A DNA stretch of 64,000 nucleotides, taken from assembly GCA_018398805.1 (NCBI GenBank), contig JAGFBZ010002253.1:1-64000 (forward strand), given 5' to 3'. The position numbers were made by a program, and so were the translations under genes. The stretch is from Hirundichthys speculiger. Lineage: Eukaryota; Chordata; Actinopteri; Beloniformes; Exocoetidae. Under the pieces are notes generated by a model. It searched no databases. It saw nothing but the letters and a program-made list of their open reading frames with translations, and was not told where the DNA came from. This document shows, piece after piece, positions 12,131-22,176 of this stretch (within the stretch, counting starts at the first letter, position 1; each line of letters opens with the position of its first letter).

Positions 12131-12697
12131 TCAGATCAGGTGGCGAGGCAGATTCGGCTTCGGTTTCGGGATTCGGTCAGCGGATGTGGCTGAGCCAAGA
12201 CAATTAGCCAAACAGAAGGAGCTCCAAGTGCAGATTTTAAGGGTTGTCCAGTCAATCTGGGGGTTGTGTAAGCATAACCAGGGGTAGCCTAGCACCAGAG
12301 GGGTCCGGGGTGACTTAACAACTTTGAAGGTAATGGTTTCATTGTGGTTGCCTGCCAGACTCAACATAACAGGAGCCGTGGAGTGGGAGATGTGAGACAT
12401 CACTCGGCCGTCCAGAGCTTTAGCCACGATGGGTGGCTCTAGGGGAACCAGAGGGAGGAGCAACTGGTCGGCTAAAGCGCTGTCGATGAGGTTGTCATCA
12501 GCCCCCGAGTCAACCAGTACGGAGAGCGGGAATGATAATTGCGGGGTGTGGATAGTTCCTGTGATCATGGGTCTGGGGTGTGAAGTGTTAGGTGGTGTTT
12601 GGCTCACCAGTGTCCCCAGAGTCACGGGCGAGCCTGGTCTTTTGGCCGAACGGGGCACGTAGCTATCCGGTGGTCGGGTTCCCCGCAGTACAGACAC
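12131..12697 (-). pseudogene. aspartic protease (pol, N-terminal part)
   Basis: This 188-codon frame contains the retropepsin active site VLVDSGADDN with Asp at residue 63, and a downstream TPLVLGYPWL flap/C-terminal motif typical of Ty3/gypsy proteases. It overlaps the end of gag (stop at 12622-12624) in the -1 frame. This matches the gag-pol arrangement of Sushi-type elements. The A-rich stretch CCAAAAG (12639-12645) lies in the overlap but is not a canonical slippery heptamer. The frame ends early at 12131, just before the RT N-terminus, because of a small indel near 12165. Confidence 0.85.
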
Positions 12698-13704
12698 CTG
12701 CCCAGCCGTATGCGCCTCTGTCGTTCCTCCGGCGTGAGGTGGGTTCTTCCCAACTGCATGGGTTCCTCTGGCGGCTGGGTTGGAGGAGAAGGCGGCTGGG
12801 ATGGAGTGGAAGATGCCCGGGACGGAGGTTGAGGCCGGAGGGTGGACAGAGACGTTCCAGGGGGGGCTCTGGAACGTGAGCCCCGCTCCCGGCGACGTTC
12901 ACGGAGCCGGTTGTCGATCCGGATGGCTAACGAGACCAGGGCGTCGAGATTGGCAGGCGCTTCTCTGCAGGCTAGTTCGTCTTTTACGTCGTCGGTGAGT
13001 CCTCTGGTAAAAACCCCTGCCAGGGCCACGTCATTCCAGCCGGAGTCCGCGGCTAGTGTCCGAAACTCCACGGAATATTCAGCGGTACTCCGGGAGCCTT
13101 GGGAGATCTCTAATAAACGTCCAGCCGCAGAGCCTGCGTGGTCGGGGTGATCAAAAACCAGTTTTAACTTTCTTTCGAATGTGTCATACGTCAGAGAACG
13201 GAGGGGGTGGGGGTGGTACCTGGTCCTCTGTGTGTGCCCAGTCCAGAGCCCTGCCGCGCATTATTACCCCACCACGTAGATGATCTTGGAGGCGTCAGAG
13301 TCGAACGTGAGTGGTTTTCTGGAGAAAAAACGTGACGACACTGAAGGAGGAAGGAAACCACGGCAGCACCCCAGATCCCCAGAGAACGGTGCTGGATCGG
13401 GGGCATACGAGTCTCTGGGAGCGGCAGCTGGAGTCTGACGGAGAACCGCGGTGCTTTCCGGGGCGGCCGGCGGGGGGGTAGACGAGGTGCGATTAACCAA
13501 CAGCGACACCTGCGCTGTGATATTAGACAACTGGGAGAGAAGCTGGTCCCTGGAGTGGGAGAGTGTTTGTACCAGTTGTTCATGGTGTCCCAGCATCTGT
13601 CCTTGGGCACGGAGGGCCCCCACCACGGCCTCAGCAAATCCTGGCGAATCTGCTGGTCCAGCGAAGTCAGCGAAGTCCGAGGGTAGGCCAGTCCGATCTG
13701 TCAT
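12622..13704 (-). pseudogene. gag, frameshifted, with CCHC zinc knuckle
   Basis: Gag starts with an ATG inside the last bases of the 5' LTR (13704). The first 146 codons show a coiled-coil-like N-terminus and the PFSGDLG motif of Sushi gag. The conserved path then jumps between frames around 13262-13370, with stops at 13264. The C-terminal part (13071-12622) contains FTRGLTDDVKDELA and one zinc knuckle, CLYCGEPDHRIATC (C-x2-C-x4-H-x4-C), close to the stop. Gag forms the particle shell and binds RNA. At least three breaks are needed to explain the layout, mostly beside homopolymers. Confidence 0.85.
13687..13695 (-). other. self-priming primer binding site
   Basis: In element orientation CGGACTGGC lies 3 nt inside the 5' LTR boundary. 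It is the exact complement of GCCAGTCCG, found in the LTR at 13986-13978. There is no TGG start directly at the LTR edge as expected for tRNA priming. A match between the site next to the LTR and the 5' end of the RNA is how Tf1 primes its own reverse transcription, and the Tf1/sushi group was defined on this feature. The assignment is inferred from the match. Confidence 0.75.
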
Positions 13705-14138
13705 GGCTCAGGTGAGAAAGACTCCAAGTTAGACTTCACTTTGAGAACAAGAGGTTTATTAGGACTGAGAATCCTGGAACAGTTGTGGATGGCCCGAGGC
13801 AGGATCTCCAAGATCTGGTTCCAGGAAGCGCAGGCAGACTCACACAGGCTGGACGTGGGACGGGCAGACGGGGAAGGCAGGACTGGACTGGAGGAGAGAG
13901 CAAAAGTAATTAGAAGGTTCAGACAGGTTGGCACAGTGAGACGAGACGTGGGCTTAATACCACTCAAGGAGCGTTGGCGGACTGGCGCCGAGTGGCTGAA
14001 GGAATCCAGTTTATGTAGAGTGTGGAGTTGATTGGTGATGAGTCCCAGCTGCGCAGGGGAGGCCGGGTCGAGCAAGTCTGGCTGAAGGATGGGACCGGAG
14101 ACAGTGGAGGGCGCCAGAGGACAGGGAGCCGCATGACA
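13699..14138 (-). repeat. 5' LTR of the chromovirus
   Basis: 440-bp LTR, upstream with respect to transcription. It contains the presumed promoter, and its last bases encode the gag start codon. Relative to the other LTR it carries one extra GGACT (GGACTGGACTGGAGG near 13881-13895). Because the two LTRs are copied from one template at integration, the lack of substitutions dates the insertion as very young. Confidence 0.93.
13978..14015 (-). promoter_or_regulatory. core promoter and RNA start of the chromovirus
   Basis: On the minus strand CATAAA (14015-14010) stands upstream of GCCAGTCCG (13986-13978). If the RNA begins with this 9-mer, as the self-priming match requires, the TATA-like box starts at about -29, the normal spacing for RNA polymerase II. 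Two independent signals therefore agree on the start. Confidence 0.6.
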
Positions 14139-14143
14139 CTCTG

Positions 14144-14411
14144 GATGACAATTACACATAAAACTTTAAGGAACTTGTTGGAGGGTTCATGCAGAGCCAA
14201 AGAAACAATTTGCAAAGTCTTAGCAAAAAATTAAGAATCACCCTAATAATCCCTTATTAGGTTTTTTAAAAACTAAAAATATGCACATTAAATAATGTTT
14301 CTAATATGCTGACAGATCCACACTTCTGATTATTTTTCCATCAACTCATATGTTTCCAACTGGCAGCAGAGATCCATTTGATTAAATATATCAATCTGTG
14401 TAAATGAGACG

Positions 14412-14442
<31 letters not shown>

Positions 14443-16271
14443 ATCTTCCAGATAGTCAAGTCTGATCTCCCTCGACAGCTGTGTAAATCATACAAATGTC
14501 CTGCTGTTCGGAACTTATTAACAGTATCTATAATGACTGATCATTGCTTCCAGTATCTCCGTGAGTTTTCCTGTTTCACAGCAGGCGGGTTCCCCGAGCA
14601 TGCGACTGCATAAAACAACACAGCATGCCGCCTGGCCGATGAGTGTATTCAGTCGCAGCTTTTTAATGCATCTTTTTATTAAAGCATATGCAGTACATAT
14701 GAGCATCATTTGCATTTCAGTGCATCCTCTGAATGCTTCTAATGTCGCCATTCCACCATTGTTCTCCGTGGTCGACCGCGCCGCTCTCACTTTGATGAAA
14801 CTGTCACTTCCCGGCCTCACTCCTTGGACTGAATGCAACACGGTGCCACCAACAGAAACTCGATTACTTGATCGGAATCGAGCGTAACCATACGAGACGG
14901 CATTATATCCAGTCTCATGCAGATCGACCACTCTCAATTGTGTGTCCTCAGAGATCTCCTTTAGCGAGGCGTGAAATGGAGATGACAGAAGAAGGAACCA
15001 TCAAGAGAAACACAAACCCGTTGGCTATGTTTATATACGCAGCGATATTCTAACTCTTGATATTTTTATTCATTTGACTATATTCGACAATTTACAGTGC
15101 ATAGTCTGATTTGGGCCATTAATCTCACTGGACATTACATTCCCCTACACCACTGCAGTGTTCATCCCGATCCAAAACCTTAATTAACTCGCTATCCCTC
15201 TAAACAAGCAGCATTATTTGTGTTGGCACCTCTAAAGCATGCCTTATTTGTTCCTGCAGCCATCCTGTCCACCACAAACTCAGCTAGAGTCAAGCTCATC
15301 TGCATCAGGGGATGAGCAAACATCCAAACGTGCAGTGTGGTATAATTTTTATTACATTAAAATGCATAAATGATTACATTTAGGGTTTAGTTTCTTCCTA
15401 TGATCCAACAAAAATATTTGAAGATTAAAAAAAAAAGAAAAATAACTTGTCGTCGGTATACTTGTCAAGTATCCAGAGGAGATTTATGTCCCCCACGGAG
15501 GTAAAAACAAAAGATAAAATACAATCTCTATCTGGCCCCAAGCGGACAGCGCTCTCCCTCACTGGCTGCCGTGAACACGGGGATACCCCGAGATGCTTCA
15601 ACTTGAAGTTGAGGCTGCCCCGTATCAATCACCCCGCGCCCCATCACAGTTTCAGACAGCAGTTTTAAGAACTGGCTGGTCAGAGCAGCAGTGAACACAC
15701 CGCATCAGCTTCCAGCTCATGCACTGAGTGAGGACGAGGGAAAATAAGAGTGTGAGATGCAGTTCAGAAGCAGTCTGTAATAAATCATCCCTGACTGCAG
15801 CAAACTACTGGGTAAGCTCAGAGATGATGGTGATTGATGGTTAATGTTGATTCCCTCTGAGCTGCTCGAACACGTAGTCAAGCGAACTTTGATACCTTAT
15901 TTTTTTTTAGGAGAAGTTGTGACGTTTCTTATTCTGAGTGGGATTTTACTGATGATGCTAAGCAGTACAAGGAATAAAAATACTGTTATTTCAGGTTTTT
16001 TTTGTTAGAACAAAGTAAAATATATAAACGTATTTAGTCCTTATCAGTGTGGTTACCGGGTATTTAAATTTCATCAAATCCAGATGAATGATGACATATT
16101 AAATTTGTAAAAGCCAAAATGTATTGCAACATTACCTAATTTGAGCAAAATTTACCACCATCTTCCCCTCTGAAGATGGAGCACCATCATCTCTTTGACC
16201 AAAAACATGACAAATGTGGATCCCACCACTTCCACCACATTGACATGATGGCAGCTATTGAGGGCACCAAG
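14144..16271. other. unique sequence with a 40-bp poly-C run
   Basis: A homopolymer of 40 C occupies 14412-14451. The segment 14560-15050 is less AT-rich and contains ATTTGCAT (octamer-type) motifs. It could be conserved non-coding sequence, but this cannot be judged from one genome. Open frames here (139 codons minus at 14518-14937, 108 codons plus at 14561-14887) overlap on opposite strands and show no domain. Confidence 0.45.
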
Positions 16272-16529
16272 GGCCCGATCTTCCGCCAAACCTCCTAAAG
16301 CCGCTATTAAGGGATAGCAGGTAGCGCTATCCTAAACCCGCTATTGCAAGATACCGAATTTGCGGAAAGCGCAAAAGACACGCCCATTGCCACACCTACA
16401 ATGTGAGTAAGGGAGTTGGCATAGCGGGTTGCGGCTTTAGGGAAGCGGAAGATTACATTAGCGGTTAGCAGAGGTTCCTAAACCCGCAATTTGCAGTAGC
16501 GGCTAGCGGGAGGTGTATGAACTGGGTCC
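16272..16529. mobile_element. Harbinger-type MITE, short copy
   Basis: This 258-bp element has imperfect ends (GGCCCGATC... and ...ACTGGGTCC) and is flanked by AAG on both sides (16269-16271 and 16530-16532), a 3-bp duplication as in PIF/Harbinger elements. The interior is rich in AGCGGGTT/AACCCGCT-type motifs in both orientations. The phrases CACGCCCA, TTGCCACACCTACAA and GTGAGTAA recur in the larger copy at 54186-55220. It is therefore an internally deleted relative of that element. Confidence 0.65.
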
Positions 16530-16532
16530 AAG

Positions 16533-17217
16533 TGTCCCGGAGTTCAACATTTGTTTTTTTTTACCGTTATGAGTGCACCATCTGTGTATTTTGAGTGTAC
16601 TGTGCAACAACAGAATAGAAAAAGTGAGTGGACTTACAATATGTGCTCTGAAAAGATCATTTAAGGGCTTTTGAAATTATTTTTGGCACAAAGGCTTTAG
16701 CTCTACCAGTTCTTTCAGTTTGAGCAGCTGTATGCAGTTACAGAGGACAGGTCGTGGAACACTCTGATTCCAATGAACAATGAAAAGATGTGATCTCGAC
16801 CTAACCTGGCCCGCCATTCTAATTCCTTTCTTCATTAAAGCAAACAGTTGGGCTGGTTCTTCTAGATTTAACTTTGAATTCCAGGGGGCAGTATGAACAG
16901 ACACAGAGAAGATACACCGCTGGGATTCACTGCTGCTGGCAGTTAAACTGTCGACAATCCACCAGGAGACTCACTGTATAAGTGCAAAAACAGCATAGAA
17001 TAGCAGGGTGGGATTTATTAATTTAAGAATAAATTAATTAATTAAATTATCAGTTGACAGGCATGTCTGGTTATGCTCACAGTGTCACCCAGATAGATGG
17101 TCATAACAGCTTCAGACTGTATAATTTGTTCAGTGATAAAACCCCAGCTGGTTTTGTGGTCAGATTTACAAAGCAGCTCTATGAACACTGAAGTTTGATA
17201 TCTCTAAATAAACTAAT
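16533..17217. other. unique sequence, no gene seen
   Basis: No recognisable coding region. A 75-codon minus-strand frame (16677-16904) has no family resemblance. Confidence 0.4.
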
Positions 17218-17424
17218 GGCCAATTCTAATTCCTCCCTTACCCCTCAATCTTTGGCCCTCAATCTAGGCCCTAGAAAGTAAGTGTAAGGCCTATCTCGTG
17301 TTCAAAATGGGACACCCCTTGAATGCAGTTACGTCTTCAAACTGTAGGGGGCGGCCTTACGCCAAAGCTACGTCCAGTCTGTCAAGAAAATGACGACGAC
17401 AACTTAGAACAAGAATAAAGATCA

Positions 17425-17470
<46 letters not shown>

Positions 17471-17765
17471 CAAAGACAATAAGATGGTTTCATAATATTT
17501 ATATCTTTATTGACTACGAAAATACTGACATTTCTAGCTAGCTTTTTTTGTTGCCATCCTTATAGAAGATGTCTTGGTGACGCAATGCATTCTGGGTAGC
17601 CCTTTCTCCCAAGGGTGGTGCTGGAGAATCTCAATACTGTAGGCGATACAGCCCTCAATCTTGTCCCTCAACTTGATGTTCTAAGAATCGGGACAGCACT
17701 TGCACTTTGCATGAGTGCGCATTTTTGAGATTGAGGGTTAAGGGAGGAATTGGAATTCACCCTAA
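17218..17765. mobile_element. MITE with about 30-bp inverted ends
   Basis: The left end, AATTCTAATTCCTCCCTTA followed by CCCCTCAATCT, is mirrored at the right end by AGATTGAGGG, then TTAAGGGAGGAATTGGAATT. Both halves carry further CCCTCAATCT motifs. The interior contains a TA microsatellite (17430-17469). No transposase is encoded. The flanks do not show a clear exact duplication, so the superfamily is left open. Confidence 0.65.
17430..17469. repeat. (TA)n microsatellite
   Basis: Uninterrupted TA dinucleotides, about 20 units, inside the MITE at 17218-17765. Confidence 0.95.
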
Positions 17766-19372
17766 ATCAACTTCTGTTAACCTGAAGCATCATTTGATAA
17801 GACATGAAATTGAATTAAATAACATTTCAAGCCTGCCATCCTTTCAACAAGAACACAATACCGAGATTTTTTTTAAGTTCTTTTTTTTTTCTTCGCCGTC
17901 TTCTCCAACCTGGAACATGGCTGTCCTCATCCTCACCTTTTTTTTTTTCCTTTCCACTAGATGGTCTTAACACACAGCAAAGGGTCACAAGTCAAGACCC
18001 GAACTTAATCTGGGTCAGCTGCAACAAAGACTAAAGCCTCTGTAGATGGGGAGCATGTTGAACTATCTGAGCCGCACCCTGGCCCTCACCTCTCTGGCTG
18101 CAGATCATTTGTCTCGCATGTGCAAAGGACGAGCTGTAGTCTCAAAGTGTCTTTGGGTAATCTTTCACCGGACGTGTCGTGGAACACATAAACCAAGCTA
18201 GATTTTTATTGAGGTGGGACTTTAAATTTTGCTTTCTACAAAACAAAAAAAAAAATGCAGGCATCATTAAATCAAGTACATAGTGTAAAGTAAAACAGAA
18301 GCGCTGCCTTCAAAGACATTCAGGAAGACTGAACATCTTTGAGTTTAAATTTAATTACAAGTGTCTCAACTGCACGCTCAAGATTTATTTTATGTCACTG
18401 AAATTGAACTATAAGGGTATCCATTATTCAATGGCTCATCATTAAAAGTACTTTGAGATCAGTTTCATCCTCTTACTATTGATTGTCTACAACCCTGATT
18501 CTAAAAAGAGCACAAGTTGTGTTTGAGTGTATGTTGTCTCTCTCGAGGGATCTAACATTATTTCCTAAAGTGTGTCTGTGTGTGTTTTTAATTATCATTA
18601 TCTTTATTTATTTTATTTTTTTTAGTTCAGAAGAATGAATAGAAACTGGCATTAAAAAAAAGGCTTACTGAAGAGAAGACCTCAGTAAATTTTGGATTAT
18701 TTGCTGCATGAATGGCTCAACTGTCATTTCCCCATGAGTTACATCCGGAAAGAATGAAGTTATTTTAGCCTATATATTTCCTCTCTTTCTGTAAAAGATT
18801 TAAGAAGTGAATCCCGGAGGAAATTAGTTATAAAAAAAAACAAAAAAACTATCATTTATATTATGAATCCCAATTGGTCAGCCGGAAGACTCCCAAGAAA
18901 ATCCCATTTGTTTAGAGAGTGGAGAGGATAAATTTAAACCAACAGAGGTGTCATAATAGAGAAAATTAGATTTAAGTTGCTTCTTATGCCGAGTGAATCA
19001 TGAGCTGTTTTGACAACCAGAACCGTTTCGAATTTATTTACGACTGTTTCTCTTTATAACCGCTATTCTCTGTGGTAATACCCATAAAGCTTTTAAATTT
19101 CTCCCTGACTAAAACCATCTTCCTCCAGCTGAGGAAAATCTGCCTGCATGGTGAGCGGTGAGCACTTGCGATTCCCTTACATGTCGTTATCAGTGTGTTT
19201 CCTTCCTTCTTTCCTCCCACATGCTGGAGTGGGCAGGAGAGCAGAGATTTAAGGGAACTTTGCTTCCCATCTGTCACTCTATTTTTTTTAATCTACAGCA
19301 ACACCTACAGCACTCTTTATTGCCTTTTTTCTAAAGAGATTCTTTATGGTTTAAAAATTAAACGTTTGCCAT
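17766..19372. other. unique AT-rich sequence, no gene seen
   Basis: Poly-T and poly-A runs are frequent (for example 17881-17890 and 18244-18255). Frames at 17707-17970 and 19038-19410 have no recognisable domains. Confidence 0.4.
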
Positions 19373-19378
19373 ATGCTG

Positions 19379-20195
19379 TATGGAGCCCCGTTTGGGTCAT
19401 AAATGAATAAATGAGTCTATTATTATGAAATACAGGCATTTATTATTATGAAATATTACCCATTATTATGAAATATATGTGTATTATAAAATGTTTCCCA
19501 TTATTATGAAAAAATTTAATTATTATGAAATATATTTTTATTATTATTTAATCTTAGTTTAATGCATAATAGTTTATTTCAGAATGGCTTTTTTATCTAA
19601 GAATGAGTTTTTACATAATTGCTTCCTTTTTCATAAGAATGAGCTTTTACATAATAATGACATTTTGCCACTGGGCGGGACCAGTGGTTGACCTGCACGC
19701 TCATTGGCTGATCCTTCTCCATTCTACGCTCTGACATCGATTAGTTTTTGGCCGTGAGGTCCCGTTAGCAGCGGGCCATGGCGTCATCAAGGTGCGCTCC
19801 TAGTCCGATTGTAGCTATGGCAGCTTGGACTGAACTATGGGAAACCTTGACGTTTCTTAGTCGATGTCAACTTTTAACCATAAACTGAGGTGTATTCCCT
19901 GGAGTATATACATTGCACCTCTCGCCCACTATCGATATTCACTGTTTGGTTGATTATGCCTGAATAAAAGAGCAGCCAATCACATGAATGGCTTGGCCCT
20001 CTCTGCTGTGATTGACACACAAATCATTCTTATGAAAAAGCCATTATTATGTAAAAGCTCATTCTTATGAAAAAAGATATTCAAAACAAAAAACATTATC
20101 ATAATAATGGTAAATATTTCATAATATTAAATGCCTATATTTCATAATAATAGACTCATTTATTCATTGAATTATGACCCAAACGTGGCTCCATA
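19379..20195. mobile_element. 817-bp palindromic non-autonomous element
   Basis: The termini TATGGAGCC...GGCTCCATA are exact inverses and continue inward as long imperfect inverted repeats (GTTTGGGTCATAA and AATGAGTCTATTATTATG with their complements). The flanking ATGCTG is duplicated (19373-19378 and 20196-20201). Both arms contain many copies of TTATTATGAAAT and CATAAGAATGAG in opposite orientation, which gives a zipper-like structure. The central part (about 19670-19960) is different and less AT-rich. No transposase frame is visible. The 6-bp duplication does not point to an obvious superfamily. Confidence 0.75.
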
Positions 20196-20796
20196 ATGCT
20201 GATGTAACGGTAGGTTATTTCAAGAAGAACTTGGAATTAATCATTTTAAAGAATCTCTATGTGGCAATACCACTTCTGAACACATGGGGGCAGCATATCA
20301 AAAAGCAGCTCACGTGTCAGTTGCTGGCTAAGACACAAAAGTGTGCATCTGTAGTGGAACAAAGTTGGATTACAAGATGCGCCTCATTCACTAGAAAAAC
20401 TGTTTCTCTCCCATGGCAGCAACAAGTTGACTTTAACAATGTTAGCTTGGCTCGATGCTAATGCTATCTGTATAGAAATGTACTTCATTGCACTGAACAC
20501 CAGGTGACATGATACATATTTTATAAAGAGAGATCAGGAGAGAAAGCAGATACGAGAGGACAAATTGGGACAAAAAGGATCCAGATCCAGATCTGTGATG
20601 TCACAATACCCTACATATCTGAATGGCTCCCTGAATGACACCTAGAAGGCCCAGGTCAATGTGACAGAGGGGACCAAGCTCTCTCACGTGACCAAGCAAC
20701 TTCTGCTATCATGAATTGATATTTTAAGGAAGTACTCATTGGCAGACTGGTCTCTGTCTCTTGTCCATGGCATTGATCAAGGGTCAACTGTAGTCT

Positions 20797-20880
20797 TTGG
20801 ACTGTGGGAGGAAGCCGGAGTACCCGGAGGAAACCCATACAAGCACGGGGAGAACATGCAAACTCCACACAGAAAGGCCC
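20797..20880 (-). repeat. fragment of a common dispersed fish repeat
   Basis: The phrases GGACTGTGGGAGGAAGCCGG, AGTACCCGGAGGAAACCCA and GGGGAGAACATGCAAACTCC belong to a very abundant dispersed repeat in fish genomes, here read as its reverse complement. Only this block is kept, so I do not assign the parent element. Confidence 0.6.
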
Positions 20881-20894
20881 CTGATGAGGTTATC

Positions 20895-20922
20895 AACTAT
20901 ATCCATCACAATGGATATAGTT
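20895..20922. other. perfect 12-bp hairpin
   Basis: AACTATATCCAT, CACA loop, ATGGATATAGTT. The arms are perfect. It sits 15 bp after the dispersed repeat fragment. No function is assigned. Confidence 0.7.
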
Positions 20923-22131
20923 AAAACCAATATTTTTTGGTTCTGTAAATCTGTGGTATTTGGTCCAAGCATTGGTTAGGGTTAGGAACTCAACTTTACG
21001 AACTTTTAGGACCATTTAAATAGAGTGTCCTTTATAAAGGTCCTCAAATTGATTTCCGATACTGTAATACCAATTTCCCATAGATCTCTTAAACTTTATT
21101 ATTATTATTTTTGAAATATATAATAATCAACTAACTAATTGAATTGATTTTTTACATAAGCAGTTGATTGATTTCCTATGTAATTTTTAATTTAAAAAAT
21201 ACTATTTTGTTTTCCATTCATTAGTAAAAAGGCCTTATGAGTTTTGCAGCTTTTTCAAAATTAAAAAGAAAATTAAAGTTGCTCAGTCCGAAAGTCTGAC
21301 TTTGGTTTCTGACTTAACACCTGCTCTAGAATAACTGAAGTGACTTCTGCTTTGTTTTGGAATCAAGATAATTTGATTTATTTTCTCCATGGTTCCACAT
21401 GGAATCAGAATGAATTTCAGATAGTTTCATAGAAAGCCTTTATCTCCTACTGTGATGCTTTTTTTCACGCTAGGGTGAGCCAGATCTATTCATCCAGGTA
21501 AATTATCGAGTACATCATAAATAGCGGAGCTGGAAGTGTCCAGTTCTGCAGATGAGGTCCTAAAACAGCACTCATTTACATATAAAGGAGCAACCAGCGC
21601 AGTCAACCAGTGGCAAGACAAATTAACATCGATTCACAAAGGAGGAGAGCATGTTATTGACCAAAAATGAGCCCAAACCTCGTTTCTTGTTACAAACACA
21701 GGCTGTTTAAGCATGAACCTGATAACCTGCTAAGTTCTAATGTTTAAGAGGTAAGAGATATAAACAATGATCGTTTATCTGGTATACTTTGAGAAATAAA
21801 TTCTTACTTCAACATGAGTGTCGTATGACTTCACTCTTCAGTTTAACAATATTAAATTTTGTGGTTTATTAAGAATGGAAAGGCAGGTCCAGATAGCAAA
21901 GCAGTAGTGCTATGGGACTGAATAGGAGTGACAGGAGTGTATTTTTATTATTTTAACTAGATTTTTCAACTTTTCATCTTGGAGAAAGAAAGAAGAAAGA
22001 ATCAAACCCTTTTTCTCCATTCCTTCATTCTGTGGGATGTGGGAATGTGTTCTGGTGCTGATTTGAAGCAACGGTGTTGCAGATGCTGATGAAGAAGTAA
22101 AGGGAAGGTAAGAAGGAGTAGCACTGTCTTT

Positions 22132-22176
22132 GCAATACCATGAGTCTCCCCAACAAGGGGAGTCTTGTGGTATTGC
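22132..22176. other. imperfect 20-bp hairpin
   Basis: GCAATACCATGAGTCTCCCC, AACAA loop, then GGGGAGTCTTGTGGTATTGC. The arms pair at about 17 of 20 positions. The 5-nt loop is short for a microRNA precursor. Confidence 0.6.

Larger units (their letters stand above)
8863..14138 (-). mobile_element. Ty3/gypsy chromovirus (Sushi-ichi-like LTR retrotransposon), complete
   Basis: This is a full-length element of about 5.28 kb on the minus strand. It is bounded by two direct repeats (8863-9297 and 13699-14138) with TGTCAT...ATGACA ends and flanked by the exact 5-bp duplication CTCTG (8858-8862 and 14139-14143). Read on the minus strand, the order is gag with a CCHC knuckle, aspartic protease, reverse transcriptase, RNase H, integrase with a GPY/F region, and chromodomain. 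That order and the terminal chromodomain are those of chromoviruses; in fish, the Sushi-ichi group. The repeats appear identical except for one 5-bp expansion, which implies a very recent insertion. Even so, gag and pol are interrupted many times by small indels. Confidence 0.95.

Noticed and set aside
12639..12645. CCAAAAG as a canonical -1 frameshift site between gag and pol
   Set aside because: The frames are indeed offset by -1, but the heptamer does not fit the X-XXY-YYZ pattern. It is kept only as a remark in the protease entry.
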